From Ulota crispa (taxonomy: Eukaryota; Streptophyta; Bryopsida; Orthotrichales; Orthotrichaceae): a stretch of DNA of 64,000 nt. The notes beneath the pieces are model-generated. The model was not told the DNA's origin. It ran no database searches and saw only the letters and a list, made by a program, of their open reading frames with translations. Shown here in pieces: positions 1 through 11,715 of this stretch (positions are counted from its first letter, which is position 1; the number at the start of each line of letters is the position of its first letter). Where the stretch lies: the NCBI GenBank assembly GCA_963920765.1, contig OY987244.1, positions 23,912,358-23,976,357 of the forward strand, written 5' to 3'. Position numbers and translations under genes: made by a program.

Positions 1-1479
1 AGTTGAATATATTATAATATATGTTATTCTATGAATCTTACGATAACTGTACATATTACATAAACAGTTTCCTCCTTCACTTCAATGGTCTTTAGTTCAT
101 AAATATTGTATTCCATGAGACATGGGCTAGTAATCTCTCCACTGGTACCTGCGGTAGACATTTTTTGCAAGGGTGGTAGATCTTTGACTCCTCACGCTAG
201 GCCCACACTTTAGGCAACCTCTATACCCCTTTGTGACTTGCCCTAATACTAGCCCATAAGCTGGGAAATTGTGGATGCACTACATGAGTACAACTCAAAT
301 TAAGAAGTCTTTGTCTGAACCAACTACGGACATGTCTTTTGCCTCAACGCCCTTCCATAGATCCGCTAGTTCCTCCAGCAATGGTTCCAAATAGACATTA
401 ATGTTGCGAAATGTAACACTTTCCTTCCGTGGGATTATGAGCAACAACATCAAGAACCTCTTTGTAACTAACCATGGGAGCAAGTTATAGTTCAATAATA
501 TGACTGGCCAAGTCGAGTGACTAAGCAACATGTTTGAAAATAGATTCACACCGTCCAACGCCAATCCAAGCTTAATGTTTCTTGGCTCTGTTGCAAACTT
601 TGGCTACATGGTGTCTATGTGCCTCCAAGCTTTTGAATCTGACATGCACTCCACATTGCTATCCTCCTTCGTACAAGTCGCATGCCATGTACACAACTCG
701 GCCAATTTCTTGCACCAATACATGCGTCGCAATCGAGGGATGAGTGGAAAATGACAAAGAACCTTCCTGGGACGTCTGGGCTTGCCTAGAACGTATCTAG
801 GTTCTCCACACGCTGGGCACTCCACTCCATCCTTCAACTCCACTCAAAACAAACAACAACCATTTTTGCAAAAATGGATGGAGACATAGGAGAGTCCTAG
901 TTTGGACAAATACCGCATTGCTTCATAATGCAATTTAGGTAAAGTGCTATTCTCAAGAAGTAGCTCTTTCAACAGTTTCAGCAGTTCATTTGCACATGCA
1001 TTAGAAACTCCAAAGATTGAGAAATAGTTCAAGAGCAAGAGGGTGGTCACTAGACAATTCAACTTTGAACCTGCATATAAAGTAATCCTGGATTGTTCAA
1101 ATAGATCCTTAGCGTCTTTGGCCTCCTCACTTGTACCCATGCTCTCTTGCACTGCCTCATCTTCTAGCTCCATTGCACGTTCTGGATCATCGCAATAGAT
1201 ATCATCCTCGCAATGTGGAAGATTATCAAAGCATTGAAAACACTCTGCGATCATTTGTATTGCGTCCACTTCATCTATGCCATTTGCATCCAAATTGCCA
1301 AGCAGCTCAGTTCCCTCTCTGGTGACACCATTGAAAACATCATCCTCAACGTCTAGACTGGCCTGTTCATCCAAAATTACATTGGTGAGGATTGTTCCAC
1401 ATATCAAAATTGTGAACATTGACAATACGGTGCACTTGCATATTTGTATAGTACATACACATTTATGTACTACCCACAA
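1..1479 (-). pseudogene. TNP2-like CACTA transposase, 3' part cut by window edge
   Basis: This is a transposase of the CACTA superfamily (Transposase_21 family), which would bind the element ends and cut DNA in the nucleus. On the minus strand an acidic stretch (1,479 to about 1,050) is followed by FGVSNACANELL and HYEAMRYLSKLGLSY. Next come a zinc-ribbon-like CPACGEP and FPLIPRLRRMY (843-604), ALDGVNLF and WPVILLNYNLLPWLV (564-295), and FPAYGLVLGQVTKGYRGC (about 275-190). Each block matches in order the corresponding part of the second TNP2 at 11.1-9.4 kb. The blocks lie in different frames with stops between them, so it is decayed or has short introns. The C-terminal half lies off the window. 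Identification is sure; intactness is unlikely. Confidence 0.82.
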
Positions 1480-1930
1480 GTCATAGGCATTTTCCTAACC
1501 AATAGGGCTATGCAAGTTTGCAATGAAATCACAATCATTAAGGAATTTTGGATCTATCATTGCTTAATTCAATAGTCAATGCAAGTCTAATAAACTACAT
1601 AGAGAACAAAAAAAATCATTCTTTCTCTGAGACTCCTCAACAATGTTTTCATTTTAAAGAACTTTGTGAAAATATGCTCATAGTTATGACTAGAGTCAAT
1701 CATGTCATTTGGCAAATATGACTAGTACATGAGTCTATTATCCACTTAATATGACTGAGTGTAGTCACATAAATTTCAAAATGTGACTATGGTGAGTCAC
1801 TTCTTAGTTGAAGCAATGACTGTTTGCAGTCATGTTTTACAAGGGCTTTTGCAAATTATCATGCAAAGAGGGAAGAACTCCAAACACAAATAATTTCCTA
1901 AACCCTTCACATCTAATTAGTTTATCAAGT
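1480..1930. repeat. AT-rich spacer with TGACT-N6-AGTCA dyads
   Basis: There is no coding signal here. It lies between the TNP2 body and the upstream SET-like exon, so it may be an intron or an intergenic spacer. Three full 16-bp dyads lie at 1,752-1,767, 1,784-1,799 and 1,817-1,832, and a shorter variant near 1,687. They match those at the right end of the outer element. Confidence 0.6.
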
Positions 1931-2470
1931 AGTGCGCAAATAGCTCCTCCTTGCTAGCAATGTCCTGAGATGCTACGGTCATTATGTATCCCCATTTGGA
2001 CGTGTTCTAAGGCCTTGGCAATTCTGCGTACTCCCAAATGACATTGCTAACATCCCCACGTCCCATGGAACTATTGATGAATCCAGCTACATTGCCATGT
2101 TCAACATCCCCATGTTGGTACACACTAGCTGTAGGTTGCATGGCATAGTGTACAAATTGTGGATTCAAGGCTTTCATGATCCTATACTTGGACCGAGTCA
2201 ACAATTGCCCCACAAATGGTAACAACTCCTGCCCTGCCTTTGCAGCACCCACGGTATAGAGACCCCACCCCATGAATGGAAATGTAGATACTTTCACTAT
2301 CCACTCCTGGTTCCAATACGTGAAAGGTGTTAGTCTTGGAATGCGAGAGGGGCCCCATTTCCCATCAAGATAGCTAGGTTTCCAATTCACCAATTATAAT
2401 TCTTGACTTGTTAAGTTGCTGCAGTTGATAGAACATTGTCAAATAGTACAATCTTTAAGCACATCATCCA
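1931..2470 (-). pseudogene. SET-domain (lysine methyltransferase-like) exon inside the outer CACTA element
   Basis: Read on the minus strand this exon carries the landmarks of a SET domain in the right order. These are MGWGLYTVGAAKAGQELLPF near 2,265-2,205 (the GxGL start), GNVAGFINSSMG near 2,090-2,055 (equivalent to GNxARFxNHSC), and EELFAHY near 1,945 (equivalent to the ELTYDY end). SET enzymes transfer methyl groups to protein lysines, usually histones. The usual NHSC is NSSM here, so activity is doubtful. A TAG stop at 2,009-2,007 interrupts the frame just before WGYIMTVASQDI, and two more stops lie upstream (about 2,420-2,390). Stretches on both sides of each stop keep the same frame, which indicates decay of a once-continuous exon. 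A plausible acceptor (TTTGTGTACAG) lies at about 2,470. The SET call is fairly confident; its function in the element is unknown. Confidence 0.68.
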
Positions 2471-2614
2471 ATGCTGCCTTAGTTGCTACCTGTACACAAA
2501 TGTCTTTGAAAATGTACAAAATCTAGATTACAATACTCAAAGTTAACATAAAGACTCAAGTAACAAATGCTAATGGAGAAGCATTGAATGCAACGCATGG
2601 AAGTGGCACGTACC

Positions 2615-2811
2615 AAAATGGATTTTTGAAGCAATGGATTGCGTTGATAGTCATGAAGATGCTTGCATATAGTATTTTGCCCTTGGATTATCCCACCCAT
2701 GTACCCCTTGCAAGGACAAGGGTATCTTGGGAAGTTTTTGCGGCCCGCTTGTTCCTCTTCAATTCTCCATAATTCCAAGTCCTCCTCTAGTACATTGGAG
2801 GGATGACCCAT
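2615..2811 (-). pseudogene. Transposase-associated domain exon (CPC zinc motif) of the outer CACTA
   Basis: The minus-strand peptide starts MGHPSNVLEEDLELWRIEEE and contains YPCPCKGYMGG, then ICKHLHDYQRNPLLQKSIL. This resembles the N-terminal transposase-associated domain of TNP2 proteins, with Cys pairs followed by a His-Leu and a small hydrophobic tail. It aligns with MDDLILQTEL...YPCSCSDCHGG...DPFLKKSM at the start of the second TNP2 (11,241 downward). A donor-like TTTTG/GTACGTG ends it at about 2,615. The next open exon downstream encodes the SET-like domain rather than TNP2, so this domain may be joined to SET in one product. Confidence 0.6.
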
Positions 2812-2961
2812 TGATGTTGCCTAGACTTTCTCATACATTTATAAAAAAAAGAACTATTAGTAAGGCACATAATATAGCAAGTAAATTCTAATATGAAGGG
2901 GCTGTATGTCACTTTGTAGTGTGTACAACAAGACACAACGGACAGTGACAATAATAGTTTG

Positions 2962-3078
2962 TGACTACACGTAGTCAATCTTGACCATGTGCAGTCACCT
3001 ATTATTCTATTTTCACCCATTTGACTGTACATAGTCACAAATTAACTATTTACAATTTTGCATGACTAGCTAAAGTCA
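2962..3078. repeat. Cluster of four TGACT-N6-AGTCA dyads
   Basis: Dyads lie at 2,962-2,977, 2,982-2,997 (one mismatch), 3,022-3,037 and 3,063-3,078, directly upstream of the transposase-associated exon. They could serve as transposase-binding or promoter elements of the minus-strand genes. Confidence 0.6.
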
Positions 3079-3089
3079 TATTGCAATAT

Positions 3090-3600
3090 CTTCACACTCT
3101 TTGGGGTTATCACAAACATAGGTCTCAATACATATTCAAGGCATATTGTTGGGCTCATTTCTTTGTTATTTGTATTGAAAGCTCTAGCGTTTCCTTAAAA
3201 TTTATCTTAAACTCTTACAAATAATACATAAATATTGGTTTGATACCCCCCTTTGTGAGACAATTTCAATGCATTGCATTGTTTCAAGGGAAGAGTCACT
3301 CCATGCTAATAAGGTTCATTAGGTTGGACCCCTCTCCTACAACTTTGGTTAAACTCTTAAATGCCCAAAGCCTTCCTTAGCGGTTTTAGGGATTTTCATG
3401 AAACTAATCATACAACCAAGTGTTTCATAAAAAATATCATGTTTTTTCAAATTTTGTTCATGTTATTAAATTTAAGTTTAACATGTTACAGATTCCATGG
3501 AAAAGAAAAGCACACCAATATGACTTGCTGTTTCAAACATGATACTCCCTTCACACAAAATTCTTAGAATTGCTAAGGTTACTTTGCCTATTCCAATCCT
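3090..3600. other. AT-rich spacer, no gene seen
   Basis: There is no conserved coding signal. The short open frames have no recognisable composition or motif. It forms the interior spacer of the outer element, upstream of its minus-strand genes. Confidence 0.4.
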
Positions 3601-3604
3601 CATT

Positions 3605-4950
3605 TCACATGTCAAATCTAGGAAGTTTGTCATTAGCAAAATCATAGGTTCCAGCTTATGACATGTCTAACTTTAATCAATTCATGGTTTTCAAAAGGTA
3701 CTATTATAATTTTTTTTCCCAATTTCTAACATGGATTTCTCTCTAAGGTCTACCGCATTTAAGACTCAATTTCAATTTCATTTAATATTAGGAAACTTAA
3801 AGTTGTCATGCAGACCATGGTCTAAATTTTTTAATAAAAGAATATTTAAGGTTCATTTTCAAACTCAGATTCTAGGCTTTCAAGACACCCTTCAGTGCAA
3901 ACTTCTATTTGAAAATTTAGATTGAAAATTATGCTTTTGTGAGGCTCACTAAACTTCAATTTTTGGAAAACATCCACTTTGGATGACTTTCAGTAGTTAC
4001 GTGTTCAAACTTCTAATTCAAAGGGTTTAGGGTCACATCTTTACACGTGTACATGAAGCACTTAGAATTGTAGGCATGGAATATATGGCATACAATATAA
4101 TCAGTCCAAATTTAGGTTGTACCTAGGGGGGGCCGCATGCAAAAGAAGACAGAGGTAAGGATCATCACTCGCATCAACTAAGCTCCCCAATGTGCCTCCA
4201 TACAGCTTGTAGCAGCCAAATCTCAAAATTCTGTCACCATCAACAGTACAAGTCTGCAATCATGACAAACCTCACTTTAATGATTTTAGGGCTTCTAAAA
4301 GCCAATAGTACATATACTTCAAATATTTTACAATGTTGGTTTCTATCCAAGATCTACTAACTTTAACGCTCAATTTCAAAATCTTCCAACATCAAGAAAT
4401 TGAAATTTCTAGTGTAGATTGTTCTACAAAAATTTTAATAGGCAATTATAACCCATATTTGCTTTAATTGAACCTATAATTTTTGATTCTCAAAATAACC
4501 TTCAATGCTAATTCTTATTAGAAAATAAGAGCTTCACGTTATGATTTGATGAGGTTTAATTCAACTTCAAAATTTTGTGCACATGCACCTTTGGTACCTT
4601 TGGGCATTTGGTGGTTAATAAGGCCTATAATTCAAGGACTTTGAAGTTAGCTTTTCTCGTGTGGACAAGAGGCCCTCAAACTAGATTAAGGCATTGAATG
4701 ATAGCTTCCCAAGTGTAGACAAGACTCACTCAAACTAGATGATGGCATTGAATGACATGAAACACAACCAATGGGAAAAGAGGGGGCACCTAGAAGGGCG
4801 GGCCATGCTAGCAAGTAGTGACTAAGTCCCTAGAACGCCACCTGCACCAACTAAGCTCCCAAGCTTGTTTGACGCCACTTGCTCCAATCGAATCTTAGAA
4901 GTTTGTCATTAGCAACAATATATGACTAGAGTCATGACATGTCTAACTTT
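3605..4950. repeat. ~650-bp tandem repeat, two diverged copies (third copy resumes at 33,291)
   Basis: Copy A (about 3,605-4,240) and copy B (about 4,245-4,890) share landmarks in order: GACATGTCTAACTTTAAT, GGCTTCTAAAA-type text, TATGATTTGATGAGG, CAACTAAGCTCCC and AGTTTGTCATTAGCA. Copy C starts at about 4,890, is broken at 4,950 by the nested CACTA insertion, and continues from 33,291 to about 33,960. The period is about 640-650 bp. No coding function is seen. Confidence 0.72.
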
Positions 4951-4962
4951 CACTATAAGAAA
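4951..4962 (+). repeat. Left terminal inverted repeat of the nested CACTA
   Basis: CACTATAAGAAA is preceded by TTT at 4,948-4,950. It pairs with the right end at 33,279-33,290. Confidence 0.85.
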
Positions 4963-5179
4963 CCCGCAATTTTTGCAATGTTGGGTCTATGACGCGCATG
5001 TTATTTGAAACATGTTGTGTCAAAAATCCAGATTCTGAAATTTCAAAATTCTCCATGCTCAATGTGTGTAACATGTAAAAAACGTCAGCTTATTGAGAAA
5101 AACAGCAACTTCTTATCATGAACATGTACGTCCACTTTAACATTCACATCAACATCACAGAAAACATTATTGCCATGTT

Positions 5180-6070
5180 GGCAGGGAATTTTGGTTATAT
5201 TGCGGGTAACTCTCTAGAAGTTACTATGTAGTTTAGGGATGAAAACTCCATCTACTATGAACAAAATAGTTCCAAAGAGTTTGGGCATCAAATCAAATGT
5301 TGGGTCCAACGTCATTGTCAACACTTCTGACTCATTGACAAGGGAAACGTGGTTTCATTGCAGGTAACTTTTTGCATTTTATTGTGCAGCTTAGGGTAAA
5401 AAACTTGGCCTTAGTAAAACCCATGGTTTAGGGTTCATTTAATGTTTATCAAAACATCATTACTGACGTCAAGAAAAACCCCTCTGACACATTGTTAGAA
5501 GAGAGACTGTATTGACTACGGTTTACCTTTTTGGAGTTACTATGCACGTATGGGTAAAAACTCCTAGACCTGGTAAAAGTCATGATGTGTTGGACTTGGA
5601 TGTTTTTTGAAACATCAAACTTGACGTCCACATACACATCTCTAACACGCTGTCAGTAAGGAGTTTCATTCAATGCTGTGTACTTTTTGGAAGTTACTAT
5701 GCAGTCTTAGGTGAAACTTTTGGCCCTGGTGAAAACCACTATGTGGTGGAGTTGAACATTTGCACAGACATCATTTTTGACGTCCATAAAAACATCTCTA
5801 ACATGTTGTTAGTAAGGGTTTAGGGTTCAATGCGGTTTACCATTTGAGATTTATTGTACAAGGTTGGGTAAAACTTGTGGCCGGGGTAAAAGCCAAGATG
5901 TGGTGGAATTGGACGTTCACAACGACATTGAACATGATGTTAAAAAAACCATGATTTTCCTATTGTCAATGAGGAGGTGGTTTCATTGCGGTTTTACCTT
6001 TTGGCAATTACTATCTAGAGTTAGATAAACTCCTGCCCCTGATGAAGGCCACAGTGTTTTGGGTTTAGGC
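5180..6070. repeat. Subterminal tandem repeat, ~157-bp unit, about six copies
   Basis: The landmark TTACTATG or a variant recurs at 5,221, about 5,380, 5,537, 5,694, 5,851 and 6,008, a spacing of 156-160 bp. Each unit also has a GGTTTACCTTTTGG-like stretch, a GGCC(C)TGGT(G/A)AAA stretch and ACATCA...GACGTC(C). It lies between the left terminus and the 3' end of TNP2, the classic position for CACTA subterminal repeats that bind transposase. About 500 bp between the array and the gene hold nothing I recognise. Confidence 0.78.
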
Positions 6071-6572
6071 CAATGACTAAAACATAATAACCTATGTCCA
6101 CAAAAAGACCTTTGCCACATTCCAATGCTCTTGGTGACATTTTTAAAAACAACTAATACATTGCGGCTGTTGTGCGTGTTGCCGTGAGTAAGATCAAAAT
6201 CACATTTACGCTTTACAAGTGAATGCTCAAAGGGGCATCACATTGGTTACAGAAACAACTATTTTCTTTGTATGCTGTGAAAATTATGTTTGGGTGAACG
6301 TCCCTACTAACATAGAGGATATTGCATGCAACACTCTTTAGAAGACATGGCTTCTGCCACCCACTTCTCTGCTCTACCATCTATTAGTCCTCTTCCTCAA
6401 TCCCCTCTTCCTTTGCTCCATCTTCTGTTGCTATGACATGTATGCCACTAGCAATGTCTAGACTTCATCTAGGTGTTGTTTCCAATGTCTTGGGGTCCAA
6501 ACCATCAAAATTTACATCGTTTCCAACGTCAATGATAACAGGCAGCTGCTGCAATTGATGCAGCATTGTACG

Positions 6573-9500
6573 TCAACCTTGCACATCTGTCCTGCAAACA
6601 ATCTTCCATCCACTTCTTCGTAGATCATCAAAACAAAATACTTGTTGGTAGTGCAACGGGAATGCAAATGAGTTGACATTCACAATGTCGTCCATACGGT
6701 TGAAGTTTGCAAGGCTGAATCCATATCTATCACGCTCAACGGTTGGATAGCAAGCATCACATGTGCCCCTAACCCAATTGCATAGCAATATTGTGGTGCA
6801 GTGATTACAATAATCTAGCTCCAAGATCTCCTCAATGTACCCCACTTACTCTGCCATTTGTTTAAGGGGTCTCCCATTAGAAACCCCCCATTGCTACTGT
6901 TTGGTGAATGATGCTACCACGCATGAATCGCAGGTGACAAGTCCCTCCTCCAAACTACATACTTGTAGATGCATCCCAAATGATTGCATATGCCGATGTT
7001 GCGTTGCATACCTCTCAAGCGGTTGCGTGTACTCAATGACGTTGTCCTCTACATCATCTCCAGCATCTTGTGTAGCCTTCATGCGTACATGCAGCTAGTC
7101 AGCAAACTCAAGTAGGTCGCAATATTTTGGCGGGAATCTACATTGCACAACAGGGCGGCAAAGGTGATATTGGACACAATAATCATTGCGCTGCTGCCAC
7201 CTACTTGCTTTTGCAATGATGTACTCCTTGCAATAAGTTTCTCAGCTTTGTAAGTTGTAAGGTGTGTTGTTGATAATTAGCATGTCCCATCTTTACATGT
7301 ATAATTTTTTCCTTGCAACGTCAAAAATGATGTTTCCATCTCTCATGTACCTTCAAGTCATACATATGATACACTAATCTAATCATTTGATGTTGGGGGG
7401 AACCACTGCACTGGAAGAAATTTGTGTTTTTCAGAATGGATTTTTTAAGATTCCACTTGTTTTTGTGTTACTAGCAACATTATAACTAACATCAAATGTA
7501 ACATAAAAACAAGTGGATGTTACAAAAATCCTATTCTGAAAACACAAGTTTCTTCTAGTGTTTCTAGAAACGTTTGCTACAACATTTTTTACTGCCTACT
7601 TTTGTGAAGTCATTGCGCTATTCTAATTAGTACTTACTGGATTATTTTAAAAAACATGTCAACCACCTGAAGATAGGCATTCACGTTCTAGGTCATGTCC
7701 GCCTGGATGAATCATGATATGTTTTTGCTTTAAAAGCTAACATGCATGCAACACTGGATTAATAGTGGCTGATTGCTTTGTGATCCTAACTAACATCTAC
7801 AGGGACATTGTGTCACTTACTCTCGCTACTGCTCCAAACACAGCATGTTGTCGATCACAAACAAGTGCGCATGTCCACACAAAATGTCTGACATCTTCCT
7901 CTTTGTCTTCTTGTTAGGGTTGAGAACCTCGTCGTTCATACCTGCGTCCTCGTCTGCATCCTACACACAATGAATAGTGGACTTGTGCCGCTTCATGTAC
8001 TCAGTGCAAAATCCAAGTGCATCTTCCATGCGGTACCCCTCGGTTATGCTCCCTTTCGGATGGGCATAGGTTCTAACATAGTCCTTTAGTGTCTTAAGGT
8101 ACCTCTCAATTGGATACATCCACTTGCAGTGGACTGGCCTGCAAATGAAGAGCTGCTTCACTAGGTGTATTGGTAGGTGTGTCATGATATTTAGAAATGT
8201 TGGTGGAAACACCTTCTCCATCATGCAGGATGCCATAATGACATTCTCCATCAGCTCCCCTTTGCCATCCTCACGCAATTCTATTTTGCGCAATCTTTGA
8301 AATACCCAACACATTTTTATGATTGCTTGACGCACATCTTCATCAAAAAGGTTTTGAACCGCTACAGGAAGTATTTGCAACAAACAATTTCAAGCATTGT
8401 GATCCTATGTTGATGACTACACATTGCAAGTCTTAGGGTAAGGATAACATCATGTGAACATAGTGCATGCATTGGTATTTGGACTATATTTAAGGTCTAC
8501 AAAACTTAGAACGCAATATTGTGCCCAAATTGACATGGCTATGTTTAGTTAAACATGCAAAAATGTACTACTGATGTAGTTATGGAACTTGTCATGTAGC
8601 TAGTAATATTCATGAGTAACGTACGCTGTATTATATGCTGTGATAACGTCAAATAAAACATTACAAAAAACATATGGTTACAACATGAATGTATTGAGGA
8701 ATGTCACTGCATCTACCATAACATCATTTGTGATTACTTGTTGCATGAAGACATGGTAGTCATGGATCTTCATGTACTAAAGTTTCCCATCTTTGAGGCG
8801 CTTGTGAATGGCTCCCATGTAGTTTGTTGGTGTGCAAATATTTGTTACTATTTGCACAAACTCTCTCCGCTCGTCTGGCTTCAATATGTATGGGATGTGT
8901 GGCATAATGTATTTCTGGCCGCGTCGTTGTGAAGGCTGCAACCACAGCTCCTGTCGCATTCTTAGGTCTTCTACATCTTGCCGACTTCCAAGACTATTGT
9001 TCAAGCCTAACAGCGTCTTCAAGATGTTCTTGCACAGATTCTTCTTGCAATGCATGACGTCCACGACGTGCCAAACCAGCAGATGCTATCACCACCAAAG
9101 TTTGTGTCCATTAGCATGCAGAGAGCACCAACTAGGTGCTTCTTCAAACATGTGAACATCATACGCAGCGTTCTTTGCAAAGAGTCATGTTTGTATGGCT
9201 TAGTCTAGTAGCAAAGACGTTACATAAAACAATAAGAAGAACATTTTAAGTAATGTGACAATGGATGCAGCAATCTTGATTTACAATAGATTATTCTTTT
9301 TGACGTTTGTTACGACGTTCAATAAAATGGGGTAATACAATTTCTAATGTTGAGCTCCACGGATATTTAGAAGTCAACCATCCACTAAGATGTTTGTAGG
9401 CTTAGTAACATGAGTTCGTAATAACATCAAAAATGACCAATGTGCATTTCAATTGTCATTTTGAACGTTGGATCAATCAATCTATGGCTAGATCCATGGT

Positions 9501-11241
9501 TTAGAACTTCAAATACCTCCCAATATGGGAGTTCAAATAAGGCGCTCAGGCGCTTTACCCGTGTAAAGTGCACAGGGTCCTCCCTTGCATCCTCTCGGCC
9601 TCCCATATCCAAATACTGCTTACGTTGCGTAGCGTACATGATGATATCTTGCTCTAACGTTGTTTGTGGTGGTTCTTGGTCTTCATGTTGGCCATTGAAG
9701 TCTGTGTTGTGGCGATATGGGTGGGTGGGGGGTAAATACTTGCGCATGTTGCCATAAACAATTTTTTTCCCCTTTGTTGTCCTATTGGGCAAGAGATCTC
9801 CAGTCTTTGCCATCCTTGAATCTGTGTTAGGCCCACAACATGGACAACCTTGATACCCTTTGCAACACAAGCCAGAGATGAGGCCGTACGCTGGAAAGTC
9901 AAAGATTGTCCACATCAGCAATCCTTGCATTGTGAAACATTGTGAACCCTCAAGTTGCAAATAATCAAGTGCTGAGATGCCTCACCATAGAACTTGCAAC
10001 TCCTGCAATAATGGTCATATGAAGACGTTAATGTTCTTTGCAGTGGGGGACTGCTTGTTTGATATGAGGATGCTGAGCGAGATCCAAAACTTCTTTGTCA
10101 CGAACCATGGCTCCAAGTTGTAGATCAAGATCAGCACTGGCCAAGTCAACCAATTTGTGTTACTATGTTTGAACGGATTGATGCCGTCCAATGCTAGGGC
10201 AAGACCCATGTTCCTACGCTTAGCGCCAAAGTTGCCAAACGCAGCATTTGTATCAACGTGCTTCCACACTAGATTGTCCACCACAAAACGCATCACGCCA
10301 TCTATGCTGACATGCTTGGTATACCCTTTAAGCATGTCAGCAATCTCTAGAGACCTCCACATTTGCTTTAATCTTGGTATGAGGGAAAAGTGCCGAATAA
10401 CCTTGGCAGGAACATAGTTTAATCCCTCCATCCAACAAGACCTAGAGCACTTTTGGCAGATGTCCAACTCTACGTCCTCACCTTCAAATAGCATACAATC
10501 GTCTGGACAAGCATGAATGCTCTTGTAGTCCAAACCTAGTCTTCAAATGGTCTTCTTAGCCTCATAATGATTGCTTGGTAACTTTTTACATTTCAGCAGT
10601 AGATCCATTGCTAGATATTGCAGCAACTCATCCGCAAATTTGTTACTGACACCAAATACAACGCACATGTTCATGGTGACAATTGTGGCAGACACCACAC
10701 TTGTCTTTGAACTTGCATACATCAGTGTCATGGCCAGTTCATACATCTCATGGAACTTGTCCATCGTGTTGCCTTTGGGGTCATCTGGCTCTGGCATGTT
10801 CAAGTCAGCTAAGGGTTGTTGGTACAATTCATCAACACGGTCAAAGGCCTCCATCACTTGCCTTTGCACATCATGGTACTCGTCTAGCACAATGTCGTCG
10901 CCATCAAGCGGGTCTCCTCTTTCAACATCTGGCATGTTGTCATCAACAAGAGTGTTGTTGGCATTGGCGTCACCACGGACACATGGGTTGTTAACAACAA
11001 CATCGTTGTCATATGCAACTTCCTCCACCCAAATACCACCTTCTGGAAATCCTTGGGGTGGATCACCACCTATCATGGATTTTTTCAAAAAGGGGTCTCT
11101 GCCCACCAATGCATGGTCCCTTCAAATGATCTCGATCCCTTTGTTTCAACCACCATGACAGTCTGAGCACGAACATGGGTAAGATCGGTAGTCCTTCTCG
11201 GTTGCCACACGCAACTCCGTCTGCAGTATCAGGTCATCCAT
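6573..11241 (-). pseudogene. TNP2-like CACTA transposase of the nested element, all domains represented
   Basis: This is a nuclear CACTA transposase that would excise and integrate the element. On minus it starts MDDLILQTEL at 11,241 and carries YPCSCSDCHGG (transposase-associated domain). An acidic linker (11,109-10,543) ends FGVSNKFADELLQ. The Transposase_21 core includes FSLIPRLKQMW, ALDGINPF and WPVLILIYNLEPWFV (10,533-10,015), FDFPAYGLISG and KGYQGCPCCG (9,960-9,427), and MDVMHCKKNLCKNI (9,064-8,777). DUF4218 follows at 8,383-7,961 (LPVAVQNLF, VFPPTFLNIMTHLPIHLV, WMYPIERYLK). Then come LVTCDSCVVASF (7,082-6,894) and DUF4216 at 6,845-6,573 (ILELDY, YGFSLANFNRM, QQVFCFDD). The domain order is that of full-length plant TNP2. 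Intervening stops (for example TGA near 10,545 and two near 11,150) and frame changes show introns plus decay. A 152-bp MITE sits at 7,409-7,560. Confidence 0.85.
7409..7560. mobile_element. 152-bp CACTA-type MITE (hairpin)
   Basis: The ends read CACTGGAAGAAA and, on the other strand, CACTAGAAGAAA. The arms stay complementary for about 60 bases (TTTGTGTTTT, CAGAAT, CACTTGTTTTT on one side; their complements on the other), leaving a short loop. The right end is identical over 12 bases to the right terminus of the nested CACTA element, so it is probably a non-autonomous relative. Flanks are CTG and TTT, so no clean 3-bp target duplication is visible. Confidence 0.7.
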
Positions 11242-11715
11242 GGGGATGTGATGAATTGCTCAACCATCATTCTTGACACACATTCTTGCACCGCGCTTTG
11301 GCATGTTGGACAAAATGGCCCTTTGTTTAGGAACGCTGATACAATTACAACTTCCTGCGTTAGTTCTTGCCATAGATCTAAATAGTTATTGCAATACATA
11401 AACACCTTATCTCTAACCAGCACTTGCATCTAAAACTCAATTGCAATGCACATCACTACGCAGCAAAGTGTTTGCAATAATCTAGGGGAGGAAATAGTGA
11501 CAGATTTTTTCCAAAGTCAAAAATAGCATCCTTTATAACATTATAACGTTTTGATGAACATTGTTTACAATGGATGCATGTCGAAGTGGATGTCATGGTG
11601 TTGTAGGGAAACGTCACAATCAGCATACTTTGCAACGTCTGCGTAATATACTCCTTGGTTGCTGTGGCAATGCAGCACTCCATAATCTATAGTAATGAGT
11701 TTATTCTCTAGTAGT
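11242..11715 (-). other. Upstream region of nested TNP2, no clear gene
   Basis: Short minus-strand open frames of 60-107 codons occur here without recognisable motifs. It could hold 5' exons of TNP2 or untranslated leader. Confidence 0.3.

Noticed and set aside
2787..3038. Minus-strand open frame of 83 codons over the dyad cluster
   Set aside because: Its text is produced by the dyads and AT-rich DNA, and no TNP2 domain is expected there.
10571..11158. 195-codon plus-strand frame
   Set aside because: It is the Ser/Thr-rich antisense of the acidic linker of the nested TNP2, whose minus-strand homology to the outer TNP2 is clear.
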